DNA of 64,000 bases from Planctomycetota bacterium (GTDB lineage Bacteria > Planctomycetota > UBA1135 > JACQFD01). The notes below the pieces were generated by a model that worked only from the letters and a program-made list of their open reading frames with translations, searched no databases and was not told where the DNA came from. The stretch's first letter is position 1; every line of letters begins with the position of its first letter. This document shows positions 18,216 to 27,565 of this stretch, piece by piece. The position numbers and the translations under genes are program-made. The DNA lies in contig JACQFD010000021.1 of NCBI GenBank assembly GCA_016200225.1, forward strand, positions 124,001 through 188,000. The letters are read 5' to 3'.

Positions 18216-19151
18216 GTGGCCGCGTCCCCGCCGATCGCAATCCCGCCGAAACTCGCGCTCGCATCATTTATTTTCGCGATCGGCTGGGCCTCGCCTCTGT
18301 TCAAGCTCGCGGCGGCTCCCGAATTATTAGCTTCCGCCGCGCGCGTGCTGATCGCGGCGGCAATATTATTACCATTCTTCGCGCGCGACGTGCTCGACGC
18401 GCTACGCAGCGGCCCGCGCGTGCTCGCGCGCGCGGCGCTCGCGGGAGGACTGCTCGCGGCGCACTTCGCGGTGTGGGTGCCGTCATTACAATTAACGACG
18501 GTGGCGGCATCGACGCTGCTCGTGGCCACGGAACCGCTGTTCGCGGCCGGCATCGAAAGCCGGATGTTAAAGGAACGGCTTCCGAAACAACTTATTTTCG
18601 GAATTATCATTTCGCTCGGCGGAACGGCCGTAATTCTTTCGGCCGATCTTGATATAAACAATCCGAAGGGCATGTTCGCGGGCAAGGCGCTCCTCGGCGA
18701 CGCGCTCGCGCTCGCGGGCGCGGTTTTTGGAGCATGTTATTTTGTCGTCGGACGGGCCGTGCGAAAAACGATACCGGTCGGCGCCTATCTTGTAATTGTA
18801 AATATAACCGCCGGAATAATACTTTTGATCGGAAGCGCCGCGCGCGGCGAGCCGTGGCTCGCGGGAAGCATCGAATTTAATAATTGGCACGGAATTACAT
18901 GGAAGGTGCTTGGTTACTTTTTTCTTCTCGCGGCCGTTCCCCAGCTCCTCGGCCACGGCGCGGCAAACGTCGCCGTCCGCCACTATCCGGCGACGGTCGT
19001 CAATCTCGCGGTGTTGAGCGAGCCGCTGCTCGCATCGGGACTCGCGTTTCTTTTATTTAGCGAAGTCCCGCATAATTTAGCATTATTCGCATGCGGCGGC
19101 GCCGTGCTGTTCGCCGGCCTCGTCGTCTCGCTCCGGGCGAAGCGCGGGTGA
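18216..19151 (+). CDS. EamA/DMT-family transporter
   Basis: 311 residues with ten hydrophobic helices in two EamA halves; the first begins LASFIFAIGWASPLFKLAAAP and the second LAGAVFGACYFVVGRAV. This is the drug/metabolite transporter fold used for metabolite or amino-acid efflux; the substrate is unknown. The start is taken as GTG 18216. The upstream extension in the track is Arg-rich, overlaps the Rieske gene and is not family-like. The 71-nt gap to the Rieske gene holds both divergent promoters. Confidence 0.85.
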   Translation: MAASPPIAIPPKLALASFIFAIGWASPLFKLAAAPELLASAARVLIAAAILLPFFARDVLDALRSGPRVLARAALAGGLLAAHFAVWVPSLQLTTVAASTLLVATEPLFAAGIESRMLKERLPKQLIFGIIISLGGTAVILSADLDINNPKGMFAGKALLGDALALAGAVFGACYFVVGRAVRKTIPVGAYLVIVNITAGIILLIGSAARGEPWLAGSIEFNNWHGITWKVLGYFFLLAAVPQLLGHGAANVAVRHYPATVVNLAVLSEPLLASGLAFLLFSEVPHNLALFACGGAVLFAGLVVSLRAKRG

Positions 19152-19196
19152 AAATATTCTTTAGTTATCCGAATGACCGCTCTCCATGATATTACA

Positions 19197-21940
19197 CTAA
19201 TGTAATTGGCTGAACATCATAGTGATTCCACCCGGAAAGGAATTATTACCGATCGCGGCGTCGAGAAATCCGTCTCCGTTCAGATCCTCCAATGCGACCG
19301 AACTTGGGGAGTTTCCAGCGACATAGAATACCTGAGACGCAAAAGTTCCGTCGCCTATTCCCAATATGATAGAAAGATCACTTGATGAATTATTGGCCAC
19401 GGCAAGATCCGGAATATTGTCACCATTCACATCCCGAGCAAGGACGCACGTCGGGTACCAGCCACAACTATATAGAACCATTTGTTTAAACGTCCCGTTC
19501 CCAAAACCCATAAATATAGAGATGTTATCAGAATTGCGATTGGCGACCGCGATATCGAGCGCGCCGTCTGAATTCAGGTCTGCCAATGATACGAAAGTAG
19601 GCGTACTGCCAGTTGTATATTGTGCTGACAGTCCGAAGTTTCGAAACCTGTTCCCTGCAACACCGAAATTGTATTTGAGCCGGCATTTGCAATTACAATG
19701 TCCGGCAGAGAGTCGCCATTGAGATCTCCGATTGCGACGGAGCTTGGGCCACTTCCAACCGAATATGCATTCGAAGCTACAAATCCTCCAGCGCCATTCC
19801 CAAATAAGACTGAACACGCGTTCGCGTTCGCATTGACAGTTACAATATCGAGCGTACCGTCTGAATTCAAATCGCTGAGCGCCACGCTCCAAGGTGTCCC
19901 AGTAATTGTAATTAACGTTGGCGGCCCGAATCCAGCATTTGTAGTTCCGAGGAGTACTGAGACACTATCGAAGTAGGCATTCGCCGTCACCGCGTCCAGT
20001 TTACCGTCGCCATTGAGATCACCGAAAACGACAGAATTCGGGCTCGCGCCTGTTGAATAGGGTGAGAACGGTAATAATCCTCCAGATCCACTGTTAAGAA
20101 AAACATCCAGTTCGCCCAGCGAATTTCCGGTAGCCGCCATGACGTCCGGCTTGCCGTCGCCGTCAAAATCAGCGGCCACAATGGACGAAGCACCCGCGCC
20201 TGTCGAATACGCAATTGGAGCCGGAAAGGCCCCACTTCCAAGCCCAAGGAGCATTGTAATATTGCCTGACATTTGATTGGATCCCGAAAGGCCGTTCGAC
20301 GTGAGAATGTCTAATTTTCCATCTTTATTAAAATCTCGAATGGCGAGTGAGTTAGCCCTTATTACTCATGAAGTCTATGAAGATGGCCCACAGTGTGTCG
20401 CCAAATGTAAGGCGCGACGACGGCGCGACCGAGCACGGTCTCGCCGGAGGAGCAACGCAACAGTTGGCGGCACAATGTGTGGCCAGATTCGTGGAATTCA
20501 TGAATAATGCGGGTTAGGTCCGGAACCAACCATGTACGATTTTGCTATTGACAGGATTCCACTTCCTGAACCCATCAATACTGATATAAAACCTGGATAG
20601 TAATTAGTGGCTGGACCGTAGTCCGCTGTTACAACATCCAAAGTTCCATTCGAGTCCAAGTCTTCACTCGCAACGAAGATAGGTGCGATACCGACCGCAT
20701 AGGATGCGGGTGTCAAATATGTTCCAGTTCCAGTACCAATGAACACTGAAATGTTATTTGAACCGTAATTTGTGGCAACAATATCGGCATTGCCATCGCC
20801 ATTCAGATCTTTCACAACGGTGGAATATGGATATGTACCCGTTGTGTACGTCACTTGCGAAGCAAAGCTTCCATTTCCCAGACCCAACAAGATCGAAATA
20901 TTATTAGATCCGTTGTTTGTAGCGACAACGTCCGTTTTGCCGTCGCCGTTAAAATCACCAGTTGACACGAAAGTAGGACTGGCGCCAACAGCAAATTGGG
21001 TCGCCGCCGAAAATGTTCCGCCGCCCAACCCCATCAATACAGATATATTATTTGACCCGGTATTCGCGGTTACAATATCGAGTTTTCCATTTCCGTTGAA
21101 ATCGGCAATGGCAACCGTTCGGGGATTCACGCCAACCGCATAAGCAACAAACTGTACAAATGATCCATTTCCCTTCCCAAGAAGTACAGAAATATTATTT
21201 GACAACCAATTTGAGGTCACGACGTCTGGTTTTCCATCTCCATTCAGATCGCCGGATGCAGCGTCAATAGGGCCCTGGCCGACCGAAAACGATACAGATG
21301 TCGCAAAAGTTCCGTTGGCGCTCCCCTGTAAAATCGAAATTTTGTTTGATTGATAATCCGGCACAATCGCATCGTCATTACCATCGCGATTTAAGTCTGC
21401 GATTGCAAGCGGGGCAACGCCAATTCCCGCCGGGTATTCAGTCGCTGGATATATAGTAGTATTTGTCTGTGAAAATGGTTGTAAAGTAATCGCGAGCCCA
21501 AGAGAGCTGCTAAGTCCTAGTGGCGGTAGAGAACAAATGTTCCCCCAACTCCAAATCGCCTGAGCATAGTAAGTCTTTCCGACGAGCTGCGAATTGTTTG
21601 GAATTGGAATCGAAGCGAATCCAACGCCATTACCATTACTTTGCATGTCGAGAATGAATAGCTCTGTCGATCCCAAAAAATCAACGTCGATGAAAATACC
21701 CACGTTAAATATGTCGCTCCCGGGATTAAGCGCCATGTTACCAATAATTGCCACGCCGGATGCCGACGGCGGCGCATTTGTGCAGGTGATCGCAAATGCA
21801 TCATTGCCAATTGTAGGTATGGAGTTCGCTCCGGGAACTTCCATACCATTACATCCCTGCATTCCGGTGCCAAACGTTTGCGTTGGAGGGCCTTGCAGTG
21901 AAGCCGCCCATCCCAGCAACACGGCAAGAAGTGGTTTCAT
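19197..21940 (-). pseudogene. FG-GAP/VCBS repeat protein gene, broken by an insertion and a frameshift
   Basis: Read across its lesions this gene encodes about 860 residues: a signal peptide, a beta domain (about 25-150) ending GLSSSLGLAITLQP, then about 14 FG-GAP/VCBS repeats of about 57 residues with the Ca2+-binding core DLNGDGKPD. Such repeats form beta-propellers on exported or surface proteins. Lesion one is a 158-bp element at 20356-20513 that brings a stop after GSGPNPHYS; removing it restores GSGPNSLAIRDFNKDG exactly. Lesion two is a frame change near 19630-19650, after the repeat ending SVLQGTG. The gene is visibly more AT-rich than its neighbours, which may indicate transfer. Both lesions suggest it is inactive. 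Confidence 0.85.
20352..20517. mobile_element. 158-bp palindromic MITE-like element with TTAG target duplication
   Basis: The element runs 20356-20513 between two TTAG copies (20352-20355, 20514-20517). Its ends are inverted: CCCTTATTACTCATGAA on the left against CCCGCATTATTCATGAA from the right, 14 of 17 identical. The similarity continues inward (GATGGCCCACAG against TCTGGCCACACA, and GTCGCCAAATGT against GCCGCCAACTGT) to a central GGCGCGACCG/CGGTCTCGCC hairpin, so nearly the whole element is one imperfect palindrome. No transposase ORF fits inside. Excision with one TTAG kept restores the host frame. It is best read as a non-autonomous derivative mobilised in trans, family unknown. Confidence 0.85.
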
Positions 21941-21962
21941 CGGGATACTTATGAAACTATTT

Positions 21963-24161
21963 CTAATTATCCGAACTAAACTCCGCGACGCGGTTATTCT
22001 TCCTCGCGGGATGTTTGCGCGGCTTGGCGATCGGCGCGGGCGCGGACGCCGAGCGCGTGCGCGCTATTTTTAACAATTCCGTCTGGGCCCGAAGCCCCTC
22101 GGAGCCCGGCAGGGGCGCCGTGCGCGCCCACGAGCCGTCGGGCTGGAGAATGCGCGCGCGAACGTCATCCTTAAGATACGTCATTAACAATTCGTCGACG
22201 ATGCGCGCGCGCAACGCCGCGTCGAGGACCGGAAACACGGCCTCGATGCGGCCGAAAAAGTTGCGCGGCATCCAGTCCGCGCTGCCGAGATACACTTCGC
22301 GCTCGCCGCCGTTTTCGAATACAAATATTCTGCTGTGCTCGAGAAAGCGGTCGACGATCGAGCGAACGCTAATATTCTCGCTAAGCCCCGGCATGCCCGG
22401 GCGCAAACAACAAATGCCTCGAACGATCAATTCGATCCGGACGCCGGCGCAGCTCGCTTCATACAATGCGTCGATGACTCCGCGGTCGACGAGCGCGTTC
22501 ATTTTTGCAATAATTCGCGCCCGCTTGCCGCCCCGGGCGTTGGCCGTCTCGCGCCGGATTTTTGTTATGATATTTTCGTGCAGAGAAAACGGCGCGACGA
22601 GAAGCTTGCGCATCGATCCCGGCTGCGCGTATCCGGTGAGTAAATTAAACAAATCGGAAACGTCTCGCCCGATTTCCTCGTTGGATGTAAATAATCCAAG
22701 ATCGGTATAAAGCCGCGCGGTGTTGGGATTGTAGTTTCCCGTGCCGAGATGACAATAACGGCGCACGCCCTCGTCCTCGCGGCGGACAACTAAAATAACT
22801 TTACAATGCGTCTTGAGTCCAACGAGACCGTACACGACGTGGACGCCCTGCTCTTCGAGCGCGCGCGCCCAGCGAATGTTATTTTCTTCGTCGAATCGAG
22901 CCTTCAATTCCACCAATACGGTGACTTGTTTTCCGGCCTCCGCGGCCGACATGAGCGCGCGCACGACGGGCGAATCGCCGGACGTCCTGTAAAGTGTCAT
23001 TTTGATCGCGAGCACCGCGGGATCGGCGACGGCGGCCTCGAGGAATTCCACGACCGGTTCGAACGATTCGAACGGATGATGCAATAATAAATCGGATGTA
23101 AATAATCGTTCGAAAACCTCCTCGGGCTCCGCCGCCGGAATCGGATTGATCGCGGTGTAGGGCGGCCATTTCAAATCCGGCCGGTCTTCGAGATCCACCA
23201 ATTCAACGAGGCGGCCGAGATTGACGGGACCGTTACAAATATAAACATCCGAACGCGAAAGTCCGAGCTTGCCCGCGAGTTTTTCGACAATATCGGCCGG
23301 CATGCGCGAAGTGACTTCGAGCCGCACGGCCTCGGCCTTGCGGCGGCGGCGCAATTTAGCCTCGATCGTTTCCAACAAATCGCCCGCTTCGTCTTCCGTA
23401 ACATCGAAGTCGGCGTTTCGCGTGACGCGGAACGGATAACCGTCGATCACCTGGTGTCCCGGGAAAAGTTTCTCGAGATATAGTCTTGTAAGTTCTTTTT
23501 GTAAAATATAATCCTTCGTGATCGCTTCCGACGGGAGCCGCACGAGCCGCGGCAGTACGCGCGGTATTTGTACAATTGCAAGCCGGTTTGCCGCGCCGCG
23601 CTTGCCCGCGGGTTTTAGCATGATCGCGAGATTGAGCGATTTTGATAATAATTGCGGAAACGGGTGGGCGGGGTCGATCGCGAGAGGCGTCAGAACGGCG
23701 ACCGCGAAATCGTCAAAATATTTTTCCGCCCATGCTTTCTGATCCTGCGAAAGTTCGGCGCCCGAGAGTATACGAATTCCGGCCTGCGCGAGCGCGGGTT
23801 GTAGTTTATTATTCCATGTATCATATTGATCCGATGTAAATTTTCGAACCGCCTGTTCGATGCCCTCCAACTGGCGGCGCGCGGACATGCCGTCAATCGA
23901 GAGCTCGCCAACCGACGCCTCGATCTGTCGCTTCAATCCGGCGATGCGCACTTCGAAGAATTCGTCGAGATTTGTCGATGTGATCGCTAAGAATCGAAGG
24001 CGCTCGAGCAGCGGATTTGTTTCGTCCGCGGCCTCTTCGAGCACGCGGCGGTTGAACGCCAACCACGACAATTCGCGATTTAAGTAGCATGCGGGGCCGG
24101 TGACGGCGCGCGCAGGGGCGGCCGGGTCCGAAGCTGGAGTCGTCAGGTCGGGTGCGGTCAT
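21963..24161 (-). CDS. ppk1: polyphosphate kinase 1
   Basis: 732 residues; makes inorganic polyphosphate from ATP at the membrane. Domains in order: N-terminal NRELSWLAFNRRVLEEA and TSTNLDEFFEVR, the head domain, then two PLD-like catalytic halves. The autophosphorylated histidine is in GLKTHCKVILV (about His452), followed by CHLGTGNYNPNTARLYTDLGLFT. The C-terminal half has SADWMPRNFFGRIEAVFP. Its start is 4 nt after the ppx stop, so the two form a synthesis/degradation operon. ATG 24161 is the only good start. Confidence 0.96.
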   Translation of the reverse strand: MTAPDLTTPASDPAAPARAVTGPACYLNRELSWLAFNRRVLEEAADETNPLLERLRFLAITSTNLDEFFEVRIAGLKRQIEASVGELSIDGMSARRQLEGIEQAVRKFTSDQYDTWNNKLQPALAQAGIRILSGAELSQDQKAWAEKYFDDFAVAVLTPLAIDPAHPFPQLLSKSLNLAIMLKPAGKRGAANRLAIVQIPRVLPRLVRLPSEAITKDYILQKELTRLYLEKLFPGHQVIDGYPFRVTRNADFDVTEDEAGDLLETIEAKLRRRRKAEAVRLEVTSRMPADIVEKLAGKLGLSRSDVYICNGPVNLGRLVELVDLEDRPDLKWPPYTAINPIPAAEPEEVFERLFTSDLLLHHPFESFEPVVEFLEAAVADPAVLAIKMTLYRTSGDSPVVRALMSAAEAGKQVTVLVELKARFDEENNIRWARALEEQGVHVVYGLVGLKTHCKVILVVRREDEGVRRYCHLGTGNYNPNTARLYTDLGLFTSNEEIGRDVSDLFNLLTGYAQPGSMRKLLVAPFSLHENIITKIRRETANARGGKRARIIAKMNALVDRGVIDALYEASCAGVRIELIVRGICCLRPGMPGLSENISVRSIVDRFLEHSRIFVFENGGEREVYLGSADWMPRNFFGRIEAVFPVLDAALRARIVDELLMTYLKDDVRARILQPDGSWARTAPLPGSEGLRAQTELLKIARTRSASAPAPIAKPRKHPARKNNRVAEFSSDN

Positions 24162-24165
24162 GAAT

Positions 24166-25809
24166 TTATCTTAAATTTGCATGAAGGCGGGCTCGCTTTA
24201 CGGAGGGGGTCTCCGGAATTTGCGCCGCGCCGATTGTTAACTTTAATGACAGGCCATACTCTTTTTCGAACAATTCGTCTTTTGTAGCAAGCGCCCAACG
24301 TTCGAGCGCGAGATCGCCTTTCGCGCGGGGAACTATAATCAATTCGCGGTCCTTGATTCGGAGCGCGATCGAACCGACTTTCTGTCGATGCTCGCGATCC
24401 AGCGCGTCGGCCACGCGCAAAATCGCCGCGAGCCGCCTGACGCGCGACTGATTTTCATTTGTAATCGACGCGTATTCCGGGTGGCGCTCCGAAGGCAGCG
24501 CGCGCCGATGATAACGAACGGACAATGCAATAATTTGCATTTCCTCCGCCGTAAGGCCGCCGATTTCGGAGTTCGTTAACAAATACCATCCGTGCTTGTG
24601 ATGGCTCGCGTAATCTACAAATTCGCCGATGTCGTGCACCGTGGCGGCGACGGCCAGCAGCAGGCGGTCGCGGTCGGGTTTTCTTAAATTTAATTTACGG
24701 CGCTCGCGCAATCGTTCATAGATCGAAAGCGCGATCTCGCGGACTTTTTTCGCGTGCATTTCGTCATATTGATAATGCTGCCCGAGCCGCTCGGCTTCAT
24801 GCATGATTCCGAGTTCCGCTTCCTGCCGATCGTCGCGGCCGGCGGCCTGGTCCGCGAGTTCCGCGAGGATTCCGTCGCGCAAGCCGATGCCCGGCGCAAA
24901 AAATCCCTTTAAATTCAATTCGCCCGCCAGAAAATCGAGAAGCGCCGCCGCCGGAACGATGGTGTCGACGCGATCGGGGCGCAAATCATAACGTTTTGCG
25001 CGTTCGTCGGCGTCGGAATGTATCAATTTTTTTGTAATATCGTGCAGATCGTCCCTGTCGACGAACGGGCCGGCCACGGGCCGCGCCTTGGAAACGCCGC
25101 CGGCGATGCGCCCGAGCGTTTCCGCGTTGCCGCCCACGGCCAGTTGCATCGCGGGGGCATGCCGCCGGATTTCGCGAATTGTATCTTTAAGCATCCGGTC
25201 GAAATATTCATATAACAGAACGCCGCGTTCGCCGCTCTTTTTCGAATTCTCGAGAAAGAATTCGAGCATGCGCACCGCGCCCAATCTGTGGCTTTGCGAA
25301 AAAATCGTCCGTCCGCGATGCACGACCGCGAATTCGACGCTTCCGCCGCCGATGTCGACAAGCAGCGCCCGGTGTTTTGATATATCTAATTTTCGCTGAA
25401 TTGCAACAGTTAGTAGCCGCGTTTCCTCGGCGCCGGAAATGACCTCCAGCTTGAGCCCCGAGCGGGACCGGACTTGCTCCAGAAATTCATCTTTATTTTG
25501 CGCTTCGCGAACGGCGCTCGTCGCGACGCAACGCGAATACACGACTCGGTGGCGGTCCATCGCCGCGCGAAATGCAGATAATACAGATACGGCGCCGTGG
25601 ATGCCGCTGTACTCGAGCCGTCCTGTTAAGAATACGCGGTGTCCGAGGCGGACCGGTTCGCGGATCGACTCGCGTTCGATGAGCGCGCCCGACGGACGCA
25701 CGCCCATGATTTGTAAACGAATCGCGTTGCTGCCGACGTCGACAGCTGCGATGGCGCGTTCGGCGCGCATCGGGCGGATCGTGTGTCGAGGCAGGCGATT
25801 CGAGGTCAT
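24166..25809 (-). CDS. ppx: exopolyphosphatase / pppGpp phosphohydrolase family (Ppx/GppA) with HD-type C-terminus
   Basis: 547 residues. The ASKHA-fold catalytic part has VDVGSNAIRLQIMG near residue 24 and the phosphate loop DIGGGSVEF near 155, and hydrolyses polyphosphate or pppGpp. The C-terminal 190 residues form an HD-like domain (TVHDIGEFVDYASHHKHG). It lies directly upstream of ppk1, so chain turnover genes are coexpressed. The ATG at 25770 (MRAERAIAAVDVG) is an alternative start, and neither has a Shine-Dalgarno. Confidence 0.92.
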   Translation of the reverse strand: MTSNRLPRHTIRPMRAERAIAAVDVGSNAIRLQIMGVRPSGALIERESIREPVRLGHRVFLTGRLEYSGIHGAVSVLSAFRAAMDRHRVVYSRCVATSAVREAQNKDEFLEQVRSRSGLKLEVISGAEETRLLTVAIQRKLDISKHRALLVDIGGGSVEFAVVHRGRTIFSQSHRLGAVRMLEFFLENSKKSGERGVLLYEYFDRMLKDTIREIRRHAPAMQLAVGGNAETLGRIAGGVSKARPVAGPFVDRDDLHDITKKLIHSDADERAKRYDLRPDRVDTIVPAAALLDFLAGELNLKGFFAPGIGLRDGILAELADQAAGRDDRQEAELGIMHEAERLGQHYQYDEMHAKKVREIALSIYERLRERRKLNLRKPDRDRLLLAVAATVHDIGEFVDYASHHKHGWYLLTNSEIGGLTAEEMQIIALSVRYHRRALPSERHPEYASITNENQSRVRRLAAILRVADALDREHRQKVGSIALRIKDRELIIVPRAKGDLALERWALATKDELFEKEYGLSLKLTIGAAQIPETPSVKRARLHANLR

Positions 25810-25923
25810 TCGATGGGGAGGTGTGACAAACGTGTCCCACTCAGATTATGCGAGCCCGCGGCGGCAGGCGACGCCGGCGACCGCCGAATTCATATCAATT
25901 CCCGAGCGCCGGGGACCCTCCGA

Positions 25924-27561
25924 TCAATGCCTAAGGATCAACGGCGCAGTTGGTTGCGTCTCAAACGTCGCCATCGAACGGTCCGCGATTCGCTCGAGAA
26001 TCGACGCGTCGACGGCCCTTCCAAAAACCGCGACGACCCTGTCACCCTTGATTCGAGACGCGATTTTAATCCCCGCTCCCCCGTGGAGCGCCGCGTGGAT
26101 CTGCTTCGCATCGATCTCCCGGTCCGAGACCGACGCGAAGACCATCGCGGCCGCGCCCGCGCCGTTTTCGTATACAGTATACAAATCGCCGCCCCAACCT
26201 TCGCTTTCGATCGTCGACGTTTGTTTAAATATTATTGACATCTCGAAAGGCATGGACTTGTCGGCGGGCGTCTCGGCCGGATCGCTATCGTCGGTCCAGA
26301 TCGCGACGCCGAGTTCGCCGAGCACGTTGCTTCCCACCTTTTTCCAATTTTTACCTAAAATATCGGTAACATCGGCGGTGCGCACCGCGATCGGTTCGTC
26401 GCGGAGATCCGGATTCCAGTATTTATCGGGGTGCAACACTTGTTCCGAAGAGCGCGGCGGATTGTTAAATGCATAATCCAAATCCGCGAGAGACGGTTTC
26501 GCGAGCCAGCCGGAACCATGATTCAAGAACGAACCGCCCACGAGATATCTGTATAAAATCGGCCGGAGCACGATCGGCGGCACCGCCGCGTAGTCAACGC
26601 CCGCGCGGCCGAATTCTCCGCCAAAGCCGGCATCCGCTTTTGGATTTGTAACTTTCGTCGAATTATTATTTTCTTCGTTCGCAATTTCTTCGATCATCGA
26701 TGTCAGCTCGTCCTCGTCGACCTGCTCGTCGTCCGCGTCCATCGACATGTCGGTTACGTCTTCGGCATTCATATCATCATTCAAATCCGCAGTGTCGGAT
26801 TCGACGGCCGTTTCGGCGTCGGTTTCGGCGTCGGTCGCGTCCATTTCCTCGATCTGCTCGGCCTTTGCGCCGTCGAACATCGCACCGATCTGCCAACGAA
26901 ACATCAATAATGTCGCGGACCCTTCGCAAACGGCGCTCCACGCGAACCGCCGGTCATTATTATTCTTATCGACGCGATCCAATGCTTGTTCGACGTCCAG
27001 AAAATGATAATATTGATCCTCGAGCGCATGGCACAATTCGTGCACCATCGTTTGTTTCGCGTTGCCGCCTTTTGCGTGTTCTTTTAACAAAAACAGCGCG
27101 CGGAGGCGCGGATCGTAGAACCCCGCGACGTCGTCCGACATCAAATCCGTGGCGATTTTCCGGAGATCCTGTCCCGGTTTCAGCATTCCAAACAATTCGA
27201 ACGCGAGTTGGTCCGCGCGCTCCGAATCGGGATCGGACTCCTCTTTCCGATCGGCCTCGAGAAATGCGGACAATTGTCGCTTGTCGATCATTGCCTTCTT
27301 CACGGGGTCGCGGAATTTTAGTTTTCTCAAATTCTCGACCTCGACCGACGAAGCGCGCGCAAGATCGTTCGCCTCCGTGTCCGTATCCGTTAATTTTAAG
27401 ATTTCGCGTTTGATGGGCGCCATCTCCTTTGCCGGATTCGACGCAACCGCGACTTCGCGCGCGCGTCCGGCGACGGGCGCCTGCGCGCAAGATGCGATAA
27501 TGACCGATAGAACCGCAATCGGGAAAACCGATCGTATATTTACAATAACCGGAATGTGCAT
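25924..27561 (-). CDS. lipoprotein zinc-metalloprotease-like protein with acidic insert
   Basis: 545 residues from ATG 27561. A lipobox (IIASC) near residue 22 predicts a lipoprotein. The HELCHALEDQ motif at about 174-183 gives an HExxH zinc site (His174, Glu175, His178), with VCEGSATLLMF as the probable glutamate-ligand helix downstream. Residues about 233-300 are a strongly acidic, low-complexity insert (DAETDAETAVESDTADLNDD) absent from the paralogue next door. The region SSEQVLHPDKYW is shared with the paralogue. Only 4 nt separate it from that gene, so both are in one operon. The peptidase family is not named with confidence. Confidence 0.75.
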   Translation of the reverse strand: MHIPVIVNIRSVFPIAVLSVIIASCAQAPVAGRAREVAVASNPAKEMAPIKREILKLTDTDTEANDLARASSVEVENLRKLKFRDPVKKAMIDKRQLSAFLEADRKEESDPDSERADQLAFELFGMLKPGQDLRKIATDLMSDDVAGFYDPRLRALFLLKEHAKGGNAKQTMVHELCHALEDQYYHFLDVEQALDRVDKNNNDRRFAWSAVCEGSATLLMFRWQIGAMFDGAKAEQIEEMDATDAETDAETAVESDTADLNDDMNAEDVTDMSMDADDEQVDEDELTSMIEEIANEENNNSTKVTNPKADAGFGGEFGRAGVDYAAVPPIVLRPILYRYLVGGSFLNHGSGWLAKPSLADLDYAFNNPPRSSEQVLHPDKYWNPDLRDEPIAVRTADVTDILGKNWKKVGSNVLGELGVAIWTDDSDPAETPADKSMPFEMSIIFKQTSTIESEGWGGDLYTVYENGAGAAAMVFASVSDREIDAKQIHAALHGGAGIKIASRIKGDRVVAVFGRAVDASILERIADRSMATFETQPTAPLILRH

Positions 27562-27565
27562 TCGT

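Noticed and set aside
20352-20517. Integron attC site
   Set aside because: It is palindromic and one end resembles GTTRRRY, but the flanking TTAG copies are direct, not the inverted core sites of attC, and no integrase or cassette array is present.
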